DNA from: Serinus canaria
Taxonomy: Eukaryota > Chordata > Aves > Passeriformes > Fringillidae
DNA: 64,000 nucleotides
Direction of reading: 5' to 3'
Assembly (NCBI RefSeq): GCF_022539315.1
Contig: NC_066328.1
Location: 2,030,621-2,094,620, forward strand
The position numbers and the translations under genes are program-made. Below are positions 22,151 to 34,257 of the stretch, piece after piece. Positions within the stretch are counted from its first letter, which is position 1. The number at the start of each line of letters is the position of its first letter. Below the pieces are notes generated by a model. It had not been told where the DNA came from and made no database searches. It saw only the letters and a program-made list of their open reading frames with translations.

Positions 22151-22350
22151 TCCCACGGGGATCGGGGTCCAGCCCAGCCCTGCCGGGGGTCCCTGACTGA
22201 GTCACACGGGGATGGGGGAGCAGGTCCAGGTCCAGCCCCTTCGGGAGTCCCTGGTGGAATCACGCGGGGACAGGGATGGGGGTCCAGGTTCAGCCCCACT
22301 GAGGGTCCCCAGCTGCATCACACGGGGACAGGGATGGGGGTGCAGCCCTC
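22151..22350. repeat. About 50-60 bp minisatellite, four degenerate copies
   Basis: Units start at 'tcccacggggat' (22151), 'tcacacggggat' (22202), 'tcacgcggggac' (22260) and 'tcacacggggac' (22320). Each continues into 'ggtccag...cagccc' and 'gggtccc'. Confidence 0.8.
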
Positions 22351-23164
22351 AAACTGTGGGGCACAGAGAGCAGATCAAGGATCCAGCCCCCTTCAGTGTC
22401 CCCCAGAGCCCCTGTCCCTCCATCACACAGCCCCAGGGAAAGTCCTTCACCTCCCAGGTTCGGTGTCCCCCTGGCTGTCCCCTGGGCTGGGTGACAGCCC
22501 CTGTGCAGGAAGGGTGGGCTGTGGGGGCCACCCTCCCCCTGACCAGGAGGCCCTGGGGACAGGAGTGGATCCAGCACAGGACACAGCCCGTGACATCCAC
22601 GGGCCCCATCAGCCAGCCAGGGGAACTCCAAGGGCAGGGACAAGCCATGGGACAAGCCTTGTGGCACTGGTCATGCTGCCTCCCCAGCATACGTGCCGGC
22701 AGTGGGGAGGGAGGGTCTGTGCTGGGGCAGGGCTGGGGAAGGTGGTTTTGCCACCAGAGGAACAGGAGATCCCCTGAGGTCCCCAAACCACCAGTGCAGC
22801 CCCTCCAGGCTCCCTCCCAGTGCAGCTGTGCCTCCCTCCTGCTGCAATGCCTGTGCAAACCCTGCCCTGCAGCAGGGGGTTCATCCCCCAAGCTGGCTGA
22901 ACGCTCCAGAAAACACATTTATTTTGCAAAAATCAGATGTTTGCCTCAGAGCTGCTGCAGTGGAGCAGACACAGGAGTCAGAGGGATGAGGAGCCACAGC
23001 TGTGGCTGCAGTGATGCGAGCAGTGTCTGCTTCTTCCAAGTGACAAATAACACCCTGGGGGAGCAGCCCAGGGAAAGGATTTGCTGTTTGGGGGGAAAAT
23101 GAGGCCTCAGGTGCCTCCCCCAGCACAAGCCAACACCAGGGGTTTTGCTCATTGACAGATTATG

Positions 23165-23435
23165 AACTTTGGACAAGAGCCTGGAGGACACAGGGAATGG
23201 CTCCCACTGCCAGAGGGCAGGGATGGATGGGATATTGGGAATTGGAAACTGGGAATTGTTCCCTGGCAGGGTGGGCAGGCCCTGGCACAGGGTGCCCAGA
23301 GCAGCTGGGGCTGCCCCTGGATCCCTGGCCAGGCTGGGCAGGGCTTGGAGCAGCCTGGGACAGTGGGAGGTATCCCTGCCATGGCACTGGATCAGCTTTA
23401 ATGTCCCTTCAACCCAAACCATTCCATGATGCCAC
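23165..23435 (+). mobile_element. CR1 LINE 3' end fragment
   Basis: Sense-strand CR1 with 'gacacagggaatggctccca', 'gggatattgggaattgg', 'ggcaggccctggcacagggt', 'gctgcccctggatccctggc' and the tail 'ttcaacccaaaccattccatga'. Confidence 0.85.
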
Positions 23436-24454
23436 AGCCCTGGGGCACTCATGGGGGATGATTCCAGCCAGGTCCCCCTTCCCAGACTGACACTGCACAC
23501 CTGCACCCCACAGATGTCCCTGTGTGAACCCATCCAAAGGCAGTAGGAGCATGGGCTGGGCTCATCCCACAAGGATGCTGGATTTGGGGGGAGCCCAGGG
23601 CTGCAGCACTGGATGCCATTCCCCAGAGAGGAATCACCAACTCTGGATGTTATTGTCCTGCTGAGGTCCATCTGGATGGGATTGTCTCCCATGTCCCTGG
23701 AATGGGGACATGAGGAACGAGCTGTTCCTCTCCATATGGATGCACTTCAGGTGGGTCCCCATAGTGACTGCAGCACTCCAGGCTGATCCTGATCCATGGG
23801 GTGCTCAGAGGCACGGGAAGAGGGGCTGGGACAGCACCCCACTCCCAACAGCTGCTGTCCTGCCAGGGTGGGCTTGGCACACAGCTGTCACCGAGGAGAC
23901 ACGACTTGTTTCCAGCTTGTTTCTACCCCCTGTGGCGCTGACAGCCAGGGACCCCACTCCATCACACACAAAGGTCACTCCGAGCCGCTGTTCCCGCATG
24001 TCACCACATTCCCATCGGTGACAAATGAGTGTTCCGAGTGTTCCCGGCTCACAAAGGCTCCGTTGGAGCTGGCACTCACTCGGAGCCCTCGGCAGCTGCG
24101 CTCCCTGCAGCAGCCCCCGGGCACTCGGGATGCAAACCGCGATTCAAAGCTGGCCAGGTCTCCTCGCTTTCCATGTGGATTCTCGCCTAGGTCACGCCGG
24201 AAGGTTTAAACGATGAGATCAAGAACTTCTGTGAAATTCATCGCTATTCACATCCTGCCCCGGGGCCGGGCTCTTTGTCCCCTGCGCTGCCTAAGGGCCT
24301 TGCAGGCAGGGCAGCATCCACAAGGGTTCCCATACCGGGAATTCAAGGAGCAGACAATAGAATGCGTCTTTTATTTCCTTCCTGCCTGCTAGGAGCCTGC
24401 CTGCAGCTTTTGCTGTTACCAACCCTGGGGCTGCAGCACAAGGAAAACCTGGCT

Positions 24455-24835
24455 AGAGCTGCTGGAGAGAGTCCAGGGGAGCCACAGAGATGCCCCAAGG
24501 GCTGGAGCCAGGCTGGCAGAGCTGGGGGTGCTCACCTGGAGAGGAGAAGGCTCCAGGGAAACCTCAGAGCCCCTGCCAGGGCCTAAAGGGGCTCCAGGAG
24601 AGCTGGAGAGGGACTGGGGACAAGGCACGGAGGGACAGGACACAGGGAATGATGCCCACTCCCAGAGGGCAGGGCTGGATGGGATATTGGGAAGGAATTG
24701 TTCCCTGTGAGGGTGGGCAGGCCCTGGCACAGGGTGCCCAGAGCAGCTGGGGCTGCCCCTGGATCCTGGCAGTGCCCAAGGCCAGGCTGGGCAGGGCTTG
24801 GAGCACCTGGGAGAGTGGGAGGTGTCCCTGCGTCC
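24455..24835 (+). mobile_element. CR1 LINE fragment, 3' tail missing
   Basis: Sense-strand CR1 with 'gctggagagagtccagggga', 'ggagaggagaaggctccagg', 'gggctggatgggatattggg' and 'ggccaggctgggcagggctt'. It stops at 'ggaggtgtccctg' before the 3' tail, so it is cut at both ends. Confidence 0.85.
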
Positions 24836-25721
24836 AGGTAAAAACACTGCTAATTGTCATTTAGCTTCATCATCATTAAGCTGGGCAGGGTCAGGCTTAG
24901 CCCTAGGTGCAGTCACTAAGGGACATCATCAGAGCCTCTCGCTGCTCCTCAGGGGGATGGCAGAGCTTTGCCACCTCAGGGTGCTCCCCAAAACTCCCAG
25001 GGGAAGCTGGAGGATCTCCTTTGGTGTTTGCCAGAGCACATTTGCAGTCCCTCTGAGGAATACGAGGCTCTGTCCCCAGTGTGAGGGCTGAGCCCTGCTC
25101 CTCCCAGCCCAGGCAGGGAGGGTGAGCAGCCCCTGTGGGCCTGGGGTGCCCCTCAGCTACTCTGAGAACAGAATGTGTTTTCCACACCTTTAATTGCCTG
25201 TTTTGTAAAACCAAGGGATTAAGAAATTGCTCTGAGTTCTGGGTCTTTCCCAGCCTTCCAGCTGTCCCAAGTGTTGGATGATTGCCACCTTCTGGGATTG
25301 TGATGGATGAAAATGTGTTTTCAGCCTGGACTGGAGCTGGCACTGCTCTGCTGTGCTCAGCAAAGCATTCAAGTCACTCAGACCTGCCAGGTGAGAGCTG
25401 TGCTCTGCATTTCCCTCCTGCCAGAAGGTCTGAGAGGGCTCCAGAAAAACTCCCCCCAAGTTTGCCAATGCCTCATGATACAAAACCTGGCTTAACCTGG
25501 GATGGGGAGGGCCTGAGACTGGAGGTTCTGTGCTGTCAGAAGGCAGGATGCTCCAGGTGGGACTGCTGGAAGCCCAGCGACCACAGGAGATGTCAGGATG
25601 TGTCTCCTCCAGCATCATCTGGGGGATTTGGGAATCACTGAGAGCCCCAGGCACAGTGCTGGTGGGAAAGCTCCCTCCTCTCACTTTGGGCAAAATGAAG
25701 TGAAAAAGCAACTTGCCCAAT

Positions 25722-26110
25722 TGTCCCAGACATATTTTATGAAAAATCCTTTTGCCAGGATTTTTCTCCTGAGAAGCTGAGAGGCCTCAGAAAAGAAATG
25801 TAAACAATGATTATCTGCTGCTGTGGAATGCAACAGGGGCATCTTTGATTGGTCTCATGTGGTTGTTTTTAATTAATGGCCAATCCCAGTCCAGATGTCT
25901 CAGACTCTCTGATCTGTCACAAGATTTTATTATCATTCCATTCCTTTCTAGCCTTCTGATGAAATCATTTCTTCTATTCTTTTAGTATAGTTTTAATATA
26001 TAATTTTCTTTTAATGTAATATATATTATAAAATAATAAATCAGCCTTTCTGAAACATGGAGTCAAGATTCTCATCTCTTCCCTTGTTGGGGTTGCCTGC
26101 AAATTCCACA
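25722..26110 (+). mobile_element. Solo LTR of an endogenous retrovirus, with 6-bp target duplication
   Basis: The 389-bp element begins TGTCCCAG and ends CCACA. It is flanked by perfect direct repeats CCCAAT (25716-25721 and 26111-26116). It carries typical songbird LTR wording, including 'aatgtaaacaatgattatct', 'ggtctcatgtggttg', 'cttctattcttttagtatag' and 'ataataaatcagcctttctg', the last with the poly(A) signal. No internal viral genes adjoin it, so it is a recombined solo LTR. A 6-bp duplication is usual for beta-retrovirus-like (class II) elements. Confidence 0.88.
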
Positions 26111-26256
26111 CCCAATTCTTAGCAGCTCCTTGCACATGTTCCTGCAGGAGCAGAGGGGTCTGAGACTGGACAGCATCCTGGGCTTGGTGCAGTTCCTGCT
26201 GCTCTCCTGTGCTCCTCTGCTCAAACACAGCCCCCACGGGGGGCCCAAGTGTCAAT

Positions 26257-26455
26257 CACAGAATTATGGAATGGTTTGGGTGGGAAAGGACATTAAAGGT
26301 CACCCAGTGCCACCCCTGCCATGGCAGGGACACCTCCCACTGTCCCAGGCTGCTCCAAGCCCTGTCCAGCCTGGCCTTGGGCACTGCCAGGGATCCAGGG
26401 GCAGCCACAGCTGCTCTGGGCACCTGTGCCAGGGCCTGCCCACCTTGGACTTTTT
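26257..26455 (-). mobile_element. CR1 LINE 3' end fragment (antisense)
   Basis: It begins 'tcacagaattatggaatggtt', the reverse complement of the CR1 tail. It continues through 'ccatggcagggacacctccc', 'ctgctccaagccctgtccag' and 'ctgccagggatccaggggca'. Confidence 0.88.
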
Positions 26456-28120
26456 CTGGCATCAGATTTCTGCACATTTACAGGATCTTCACAAAAATGT
26501 GGGGGTTTGGGTGGTACCTAGATGTGTCAATATACACCACGAGGTGGGCTGAAAATCCTGATGGGTTTTTGTGTCTGCCAGGGCTGGCTGTGTGTGATTC
26601 TCAGGGCCCATCCATCAGTATCACTTCAAAGCTGGGTAGTCTCTGGTAATTGCTTCTTCCACACCCACTCCTGTTCCTGCTGCGGCAGGGAAGCTCTGGG
26701 AGCAGCAGGATGGACTACACACCTCCTGCCTCTGCAGCTTCTGTCCTCCCCACAGAACTGAGATGGTTTTAGCCTCATTTTGGGCTCCTTCTGCTGGGCA
26801 CAGCCAGCTCCAGGGACCTGGCACAACTTGGTCTGAGGGTGCTGCACACCACAGAGGGATGGGCTGTAATCAAACACATTTACTGATGAGCTGCAGCAGA
26901 CATCACCCCAACTCCTGCTCTGCAGCCTCCCCATGCTGCAGACCAGCCCAAATGGGCTTTGGATGAGTTTTGAGGATTACTCCCTTCTCTCTCAGTTAAT
27001 GAAACCTCAGGCTGGCTTCTGGGTTTGCTGGCAGTGTGAAATATTTTCTGCAGGTCGAGTCAAGAGAGATTTCTGGCTGAACATATCAGCTCTGCTCATA
27101 AGGATGCCCACACATCCTCATCAGGGGTGTTGATCTGCTGTGACCACACTATTTCCAGCAGCTTAACAACTGAGGAATTCACCCAGCCTGTAGAGAAAAT
27201 CTCTTTCCTGGCCAGGGAGCTCGAGATCCTCATTTCCTAACTGGGGGGGGGGGATCATAAATCCTCCAATCCCATAAGAAGTGCAGTGCCACAGGGCTGG
27301 CATTGAGGCTGTAAGGTCTCCCTCCAGCAGGTGACAAAGCTGAGGCACAGGGAGCTGCAGGGAGTGAGGCTGGGTTCATCCAGAAGGAATGGCTTCCCCA
27401 GGGCTCAGTTTCAGAGCTGAGAGCAGTTTTGCACTAGGAAAAGGAGGTTCCAGGGAGGGGGTTTTTTCCAGGTCAGGAGTGGCCCTGCTGTCATCTCCCT
27501 CTCCCTGTCACTGTGCCTGCCTGCTCTGGCTGGGGCTCCTGCCAGGAGATGAAGGTGGATTCAGGGATGCCTTTGACTTTGCTGGGAGCTGGGGTTCCAC
27601 AGGGCTCAGCAGTGCCATCCCCTGCCTGGGCACTCACCCCAGTGTCTGCAGGTCATGGTTTCACCATCTGCCAGCCCAGTGATCTCCCACTGTCTCTCAC
27701 TCCCCATCCCTGCCCAGAGCCCTTCCAGCACTTCCACTCCCACCCTTTCCCTGTCACAACCCTATTTCCAGGAGTTTTGAACACAAACTAGCTCCCCTCA
27801 TCTTTGAACTGAGCAACACTTAATTCTGCTGCTGAGATCACATATTTCTGCCAGCACAGGAACACAAAATTCCCAGACTGGCCCAGCCCAAGGCCTGTTT
27901 ATCCAAGACTCCAACTGCCCCTGAGAGCCCCCCTCAGAAAGGGGGAAAAACCAGCACCTCCACAGGGAAGGAGTATTTGGGATAATCCTGGAAGAGCTCT
28001 CATTTCCACCCATTTGTGTCCCTAGTTTTGATGGCAGTGCCCAAATGCTGACTACACTAAATCATTGTGGATATAAAATACTTAACTTTGGGGGAAAATC
28101 CTCTGGAATTGTACTCAAGC
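26456..28120. other. Intergenic spacer, no gene seen
   Basis: Unique-looking sequence with a short poly-G run near 27242-27252. I see no exon, RNA gene or clear repeat. Confidence 0.5.
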
Positions 28121-28124
28121 CTAG

Positions 28125-28590
28125 ACATTTTAATGTCATGGATGTTGCCCTTGGGGACATGGGTTAGTGGTGGCCTTGGCAGAGCTGGGAATGTTTGGAC
28201 TTATCACCAAAGGGGTCACCAATCATCACTAAAGGGGTATTGGGGACAGACAAAGGTGACACACAGACTCCATCATCAGAAGGCATGAAAAAGCACTTTA
28301 TTATTAGAAATCCACAGTTCTTATATAAACAGTGCAGGACCTGGGACCTGACTGGCCTTTAGGAATCTTCTCTCACTTATTGGTCAAGAAGGGACAATTC
28401 TTTCTTGTAAACATCTCTGACAAACAGAGATTGCCTGCCAGGTGCAGAGATTGAGATAATAATTGTTTTAATTCTTTCTCTGAGCTTTCTCACCATGCTA
28501 TGTCTCCCCTGTTCAGAGGGTTTGGGATTACCACAGGACTCAGTGATCTTGGAGGGCTTTTCCAGCCCAAATGGTTCTGCGGCTGCAATG
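28125..28590 (+). mobile_element. CR1 LINE 3' end, split by a later LTR insertion
   Basis: The left part (28125-28201) reads 'ggacatgggttagtggtggc' and ends 'tttggact'. The right part resumes at 28536 with 'ggactcagtgatcttggagg' and 'cttttccagcccaaatggtt'. Joining the two across one copy of GGACT restores the normal CR1 order, so the intervening LTR is younger than this CR1. Confidence 0.75.
28202..28535 (-). mobile_element. LTR inserted into a CR1, with 5-bp target duplication
   Basis: The 334-bp insert is flanked by GGACT (28197-28201 and 28536-28540). On the minus strand it begins TGTGGTAATC and contains 'tatataagaactgtgg' followed by 'ctaataataaagtgcttttt', which is a TATA-like box and a poly(A) signal in LTR order. 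This matches songbird ERV LTR wording. The 3' end reads GGTGATA rather than the usual CA. Confidence 0.8.
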
Positions 28591-28599
28591 AGGTAAATA

Positions 28600-31500
28600 A
28601 AGACGTTGTGCCAAGTTTGGAGCCTGGGGAAGAGGAGGCCCAGGAGGGTTTGTGTCACCCTTTTGCTGAGCAGGGTTGTGTTTCCTCACCCATGGGCAGT
28701 GTTTTTCTGGGTGATCCTTATCAGAAAGGGTAAAATTCTGTGACAGTGGCCTTCCAAACCTGTCCTTCTTTGTCCTTGCCACCCTGGCTGGTTGCTCTCT
28801 GTGCCTTTCCCTCCAGGTAGTCCAAAAGCCAAAATGTTGGTGAAAAACACACCAAAGCATCTTGTGATCATTATGGGGCTCTTCCAAGTCGGGATATTTG
28901 ACGAAAAAACAAGGATTTTTGGATCCCCTGTGCCTTGTGGTGCGGATGGGCTGGACTTGCAGCTCCCAGGCTCACTGGGAGGGCTGGGCTGGCTTCAAAC
29001 CAAGCTGTGCTGTGCCATCTGAAATGGGACCCCAGCAATTAGGCAGGCTTTGGGAAATCAGCACTTAGTGCTGGCTTTGAGTGGGTCAAATGGCACTTTG
29101 CTTTGGAGGCAGCTAATGGAGGGTGGGTGTATAATTTTGTTTTCATTAATTTTGTTTTTCACTGAATATAAATGAAAAGTCAATCTCTTCTCCTGACCTG
29201 TCAGACACAGATAGAGATGGATCTGGAAATCTCCTTGTTTGGGGGTGTTTTTTCATCCTAAGCAGCTTCTCCTGCTCATCTGCTGAGCCACCAAAGGGCA
29301 GCTGTTGATTTATTACCCCTGGTGTTTGATCCATGGGCCTCAGCTTATCCTGGCTACCCAGCTCTCCTCTAATGCCAGCCCATTAACAGGGAGAGCTGCT
29401 CTGCACTGTAATTACAGGCAACGTGACATTCCTGCATATTTCCCTTCCCCAGACCTTCACATGTCCCCAGGCTCCTCATCACAAAGAGCAGCTGGATTCC
29501 CCCAGGGATTCCTGGCCACTTTCCCTCCTCCTGGGAGGGTTCTTTTCCCCTCCACACCTCTGGGGGGATGAGGTTCATGTTAAATAAAGTGGGAAGGAAG
29601 GAGTTAGCTCATGAAACCCTTCAAAGGCCAACAAGTCTGCAAGCTGAGCCAGCCCCCAGCAGCACACAGAAACCTCAGATCCTGTGGATAAGGCAGCAGC
29701 CCAGGCATGAAAACAGAATTTAGGTGAAAATTAATGTCCCAGCTGGGAAATAAAGGAGGCTCTGATTGGAGGAGAAAAAAATTAGTGCCCAGCTTGGAAG
29801 TAAAAGGCAAAAATGGATGCAAAAAGCTCACATGAAGTGTTTGTACAATTCCATGAACCAGTCAAATGAAAACCTCATCACTTCCTACCCTGCCTGATTT
29901 TGGTTTTTTTTTTTTTTTTTTTTTCACCACCCCTTCTCTGAGCAAATGATCTGGGAGATTCCCTTCCCAGTCTTTCAAGCAATTTGTAAAGCTAAAACCT
30001 TGTCTGACAGGTAGGCTGGGAAACAACCCAGCAGAAATGGGTTGGTTTTTCACCACCATCATGACCACATTAATTTAATTTTTTAATCTGCAGTATGTGA
30101 AAGGTGACTTAGAGTACATTGAAGTGTACAGCAACTTCACAGCAGGAATTTCCTGGGATGCAAAAGAAGCCTGAGGACTTTTTACCCATTTTTCTCCCAA
30201 CAGGGCAGGCACAGATGAGTGTTTTCTGATTTTTGTGCTTGAAGAATCTGAAGAATGTCTCTTCAGTTGATTTTTTTTATTTGTAATTTAAAAAACATTA
30301 GAGAAATAAGGTTAAAAATCACTCGTGTCCTCCCTGATCATGTTTTCAACAGCCCATTTGTGCCCCAGCCCAGACAAAAGCAGAGGGGCTCCAGCCCTTG
30401 ATCTTTATGACAAACATAAACTTTCTGGGGAAAGCCAAAGCTGTAAAATAACACCCTGTCCAGGTGAGCCTGATCCCAAGTAACTGCTTGCCCCATGGGA
30501 ATCTCATGGCCAGCAATTCCTCACAAAGCCTAATTACTTCTTAACAGAGGGGAAAAAAATGATTTAGGTCCATCTGCCAGGTAGGGTAATACAAGGATGT
30601 GAGGATTTGAGTTTAAAATAGGTGATAGAAGCTTTAGTGCCAAGCTCTGCTAAAAAAAACCCTCCAAACCTTGGGGGAAAGAACAGTAGAACATGAAGAA
30701 TGAAAAAATATATATTGCAAAAAAAAAACCCACAAAAAAAAAAAAAAAAAGAGAAAAAAAAAGCCAAAAGAAAAAAAAATAGAAACACCCCAACACCCTC
30801 AACCACCATTTCATCTGCAACAAGATGTCTGATGGCTGAAAGGGCCAACAGAGGGAAAGATGAGTAGAGCTGATTGTTTATATGTTGAGAACCTGACAGG
30901 GTCTGCACTCAAAGCCTGCAGTCCCAGCTGATGGCTTGCCCCTTGCCACCAAAACCTGCACCAAAATTGCCAATTTTCCTTCCTTTCCAAGAAAATTTCC
31001 ACTTTTGTACTGATCAACAGGAGAAAAAACCCCAGTTCCTCAAGAGTGGGCTGTGGGATGGAGAGATGTTTCCACAGAGGTGAGTTCATGTGCTAGGGAA
31101 TAAGTACAGGTGCATTTTCCTTCAGGTGGGGGTTGCTAGAAATAGGAGTGGGCAGGGAGAAAAGTTTATCCTTTGTGGATAAATGGCTGAGCTCCCACCA
31201 GAGAGGCTGCTCCTCACTGGGTCCCTGCTCAGCTCAAAGCCACTCCACCTCCAGCAGCCCCTTTGTGCTGTCTAACATTATTATATAAATGTTAATGATA
31301 TTAATATATAAATGTTAATATTTACTTAGTGTCCCAGTGTAGTGTATGCCTCAGCTGTGGAATTTATTTTACAGCTTTGGCTTTCCCTCACATATTTCAT
31401 CATCAGTGAGTGTAACTCAGAGCAGAGCAGGGGAATGGTTCCTTCCTTCTCTAATCCCCTTGAAGAAGTGGGATTGCTGACACATTCTTGAACTGGTGAG

Positions 31501-32640
31501 TTATTCAAGATTTGCTGTCTCCTGGCTTTCTGGCATAAGAAACCCAGTCTCTAAACACATCTCCTATTTTCTAATGTAACTATTTCATTTCATTATTTAT
31601 TCTTTCAGGATTTATTGCTCTTCCCTTGCTTTTGATTACTTGTTCAATCATGTGCATGAGCACTGCTCACTACAGAGTCCAAATCTGTGTGTCTTCTAAG
31701 CTTGGGCAGTTTGAAGTGAAAAACTGAACTGCTCTGCAAAATGTCCCCAGACATGAACAGATGAGCCTGATATGTAGATGATTTTCAGCTCAATCCATCC
31801 TGAGATACAGATGACCCAGTGAGGAAGAGCTGTGGCTGCTCCATCCAGCGTTCATGCAGAGATTTGTGGTCACAGCTGCTGTCCCTTGGTCCATGGGACA
31901 TCACCAGTGCCAGCACAGGAGCCCTCACTGTTGTGGTGCTGTTCCTCTTTGAGGCATCAACATGAAAACTGCTGTGAGCTACGTCTGTAGGGGCAAACTC
32001 AGGACACCAGCACCCTTGAAGAAGTTTATTACGAAGCTGCTGCCAGGATCAGACACCAGCAGATGCAGCTGGGAGCTCAGAGGCTGCAAAAGCCCTGTTG
32101 GTTGGCCTAGGCTGCCCTCTGAGGCAGCTTCTGCAGCCCAGCAACTCTGTGGGTCTGTCTGAGCCCCCAGGGATGCTCCTGCCCCTTCCCTGCTGCCCCA
32201 GGGGCCTGCAAGAGCCTGCTGGGGCCACCCAGACACCTCCTGGGCCTTTGGGGTCCCCTGGCACAGTGCAGACAGGAATCAAAGAAAAGCTTCTTTGGAA
32301 GACACAAGCACAGTGTGACTTCCAGCTGCCCTCAATACTCTTTAAATTCTGCTGGGACACTCGGGCTCAACTTTACTGCTGGGCTGCAGCCCATGTGCAA
32401 AACCATCAATTGCACTGTCCCTGACAGATATGGAAGAGTAAAATAACATAGCAATGTACAGAAAACTTGAGCATTATTGGACTAGACTGCTCTTACCAGC
32501 TTCAGTAAGGGAGTGAGACTGGGAAGCCTATGCCTTAAAAAAATAAACTTGAACATTTTGAAAAATTTCACCTGGAGGTGGGGAAGACTTCTGGGAAACC
32601 TATTTTCCTAATGACAAAGTGGTTCCTAACACCTGTGGGC
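28600..32640. other. Intergenic spacer, no gene seen
   Basis: AT-richer spacer. It holds a poly(T) run of about 22 bases near 29903-29925 and an A-rich stretch at 30715-30780. A small duplicated motif (tatataaatgttaat) lies near 31282-31322. No exon is recognisable. Confidence 0.5.
30715..30780. repeat. A-rich low-complexity tract
   Basis: Poly(A) is broken by occasional C and G (cccac, gag, agcc). It is probably an old retroposon tail or simple-sequence expansion, but no element body is visible beside it. Confidence 0.8.
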
Positions 32641-33600
32641 AGGAATGTCCCAGTGCCCAGCCTCAGCGTTGGTCATACATTCCCTGCCATGTCCAGCAAG
32701 CCCAGAGACAAGCTGGGGCTGGAGAGTCAGAGGAGAGGTGAGAAGTGGAGTCTCCTCTCCCGAGTGCCAGGCTGCCTTTGCCTCCTCCTCCGGGCACTGG
32801 CCTGCAGGCAGCGCCTCACCAGGGCCTGGCTCTCCGGCAGCAGCTCCTGGCAGCACAGCCGGGCACAGGCTGAGGCGCTCGGGCTCTTTTCCTGCACCAC
32901 GGTCCAGGGAGCCATGGAAGGGGCACAGGGGCCTCAGGGGACTGAGCCTTTGGCCTCTCCTGCACAGAGAGCCGGGGGCCCGGCCGGGCTGCCGCGGGCA
33001 GAGGCTGCAGCGAGCAGAGCTCCGGCCGCCGCTGCCGGGGCTCCCTGAGGCTCAGCTGGGCCCCGCTCCGGCCCGGCCCCGGGCTCGGCCCCGCTCTGCT
33101 CCGCGCCGCGGCCGAAGGGCTGCCCCGGAGCCCCAGTGCCCTCGGGTCCGCCCAGCTCTGCTCCCCCAGGGCTCTCAGCCCCGCAGCCTCCTGGCCCAAG
33201 GCCTCGGCGGCTCCCGGCCCCGCTGCCCCAGCCCCTCCCTCAGCTCTCCCCAGTGGCTCCCGAGCCCTTTGCCCAGGAGCAGCCCGGGCGAAGGCCCTTG
33301 AGAAGCGGGGCCAGGGCTGCACACTTCCACGGCAGCGCCTCCAGCACCAGCACGGCATCCCTCACTGGTGCCACGTCCTGCTCTTCCAGGAGCTTGGGAA
33401 GCGCTTCCCAGGTCCCCGAGTCCCGGCAGCAGGGCTGGAAGGCTCCAGTGGCTGCACCAAGAGCAGCAGCACCGAGAGCTGCAGCAGCCAGGAGAGCCTC
33501 TGGCTGCCCACAGTGCTGCTGAAGGCTGAGCTGCAGCCCTCAACAGCCTCTGCCCGTCCTTCCTAGCCCACTTCTGCCTGGGCTCTGGGCTTGGCAACAG
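32640..33600 (-). other. Unidentified GC-rich block, possible decayed coding sequence
   Basis: It is GC-rich with frames open in several phases on both strands. On the minus strand segments such as LLEEQDVAPVRDAVLVLEAL (about 33390-33330) and SACARLCCQELLPESQALVR (about 32870-32810) look amphipathic and leucine-rich, like helical-repeat protein. They lie in different frames and I cannot link them into a gene. No family is assigned. Confidence 0.25.
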
Positions 33601-33645
33601 GCTGGGGACTCATCAGCCACCACGCTGTCCCCAAAGGCTGTAATG

Positions 33646-34255
33646 TCACAGAATCACAGAATCGATTGGGGTGGAAGAGCCCTGTGAGACCATTGAGTCC
33701 AACCTGGGACCCAGCTCCACTGTGGCAACTAGACCAGAGCCCTGAGTGTCACACTCAGCCTTAGCTTGAACACCTCCTGCCACAGTGAATCCACCACACA
33801 CATCCACACACATGAGTACCCCATTCTAATATCTTGTCACCCTTTCAGGGTAGAAATTCCTCCTTAAATATGACTAAAACCTCTCCTGGCACATTTAAGA
33901 CTGTGTGTCCAGTTGTCTTCTTGACCTGCCTCTTGTTCCCTGGAAGCAGAGCCCAACCCCCATCCAGCTCCATCTCCTGTCACGCAGTCGAGGAGACTTA
34001 GGACATCCTCTCTGAGCCTCCTTTTTTCCAGGCTGAGCCCCCAGCTCCCTCAGCCCATCCACAAAGGACATGAGCTCCACACCCTTCCCCAGCTCCCCTC
34101 CTTTCCCTGCAGCCACTCCAGCCCCTCAATGTCCCCCCGCAACTGAGGGGCCCAGAGCTGGACACAGCACAGGCGCTGCAGCCTCCCCAGCGCCCAGCAC
34201 AGCCCCACAAGCCCTGCCCCGCTCCTGCCGGGTGCTCCCTGCACCCCCGCCCCGG
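33646..34255 (-). mobile_element. CR1 LINE fragment (antisense), about 610 bp
   Basis: It begins 'tcacagaatcacagaatcga', the antisense CR1 tail. It continues through 'tgagaccattgagtccaacc', 'ctgagcctccttttttccag', 'gctgagcccccagctccctc' and 'ggggcccagagctggacaca'. It stands head to head with the CR1 at 34258-34684. Confidence 0.85.
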
Positions 34256-34257
34256 CT

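Larger units (their letters stand above)
20700..22200. promoter_or_regulatory. CpG-rich block around and upstream of the receptor start
   Basis: This stretch is strongly GC- and CpG-rich (for example around 20820-20900 and 21500-22100) compared with its surroundings. It begins over the signal-peptide exon, so it is the natural candidate for the receptor's promoter. Two equal-length open frames (20755-22299 on - and 21233-22777 on +) run across it in opposite senses and look like by-products of base composition. Confidence 0.5.
22351..25715. other. Intergenic spacer between receptor and CLUAP1, left part
   Basis: No exon is recognisable. Apart from two CR1 copies (23165-23435 and 24455-24835), the sequence holds scattered short open frames on both strands with no family resemblance. 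Confidence 0.5.

Noticed and set aside
20755..22777. Two 514-codon open frames, one on each strand (20755-22299 on - and 21233-22777 on +)
   Set aside because: They overlap in opposite senses in CpG-rich, tandem-repeat sequence and are rich in Gly, Pro, Arg and Ala. They have no domain and conflict with the well-supported receptor exon 1.
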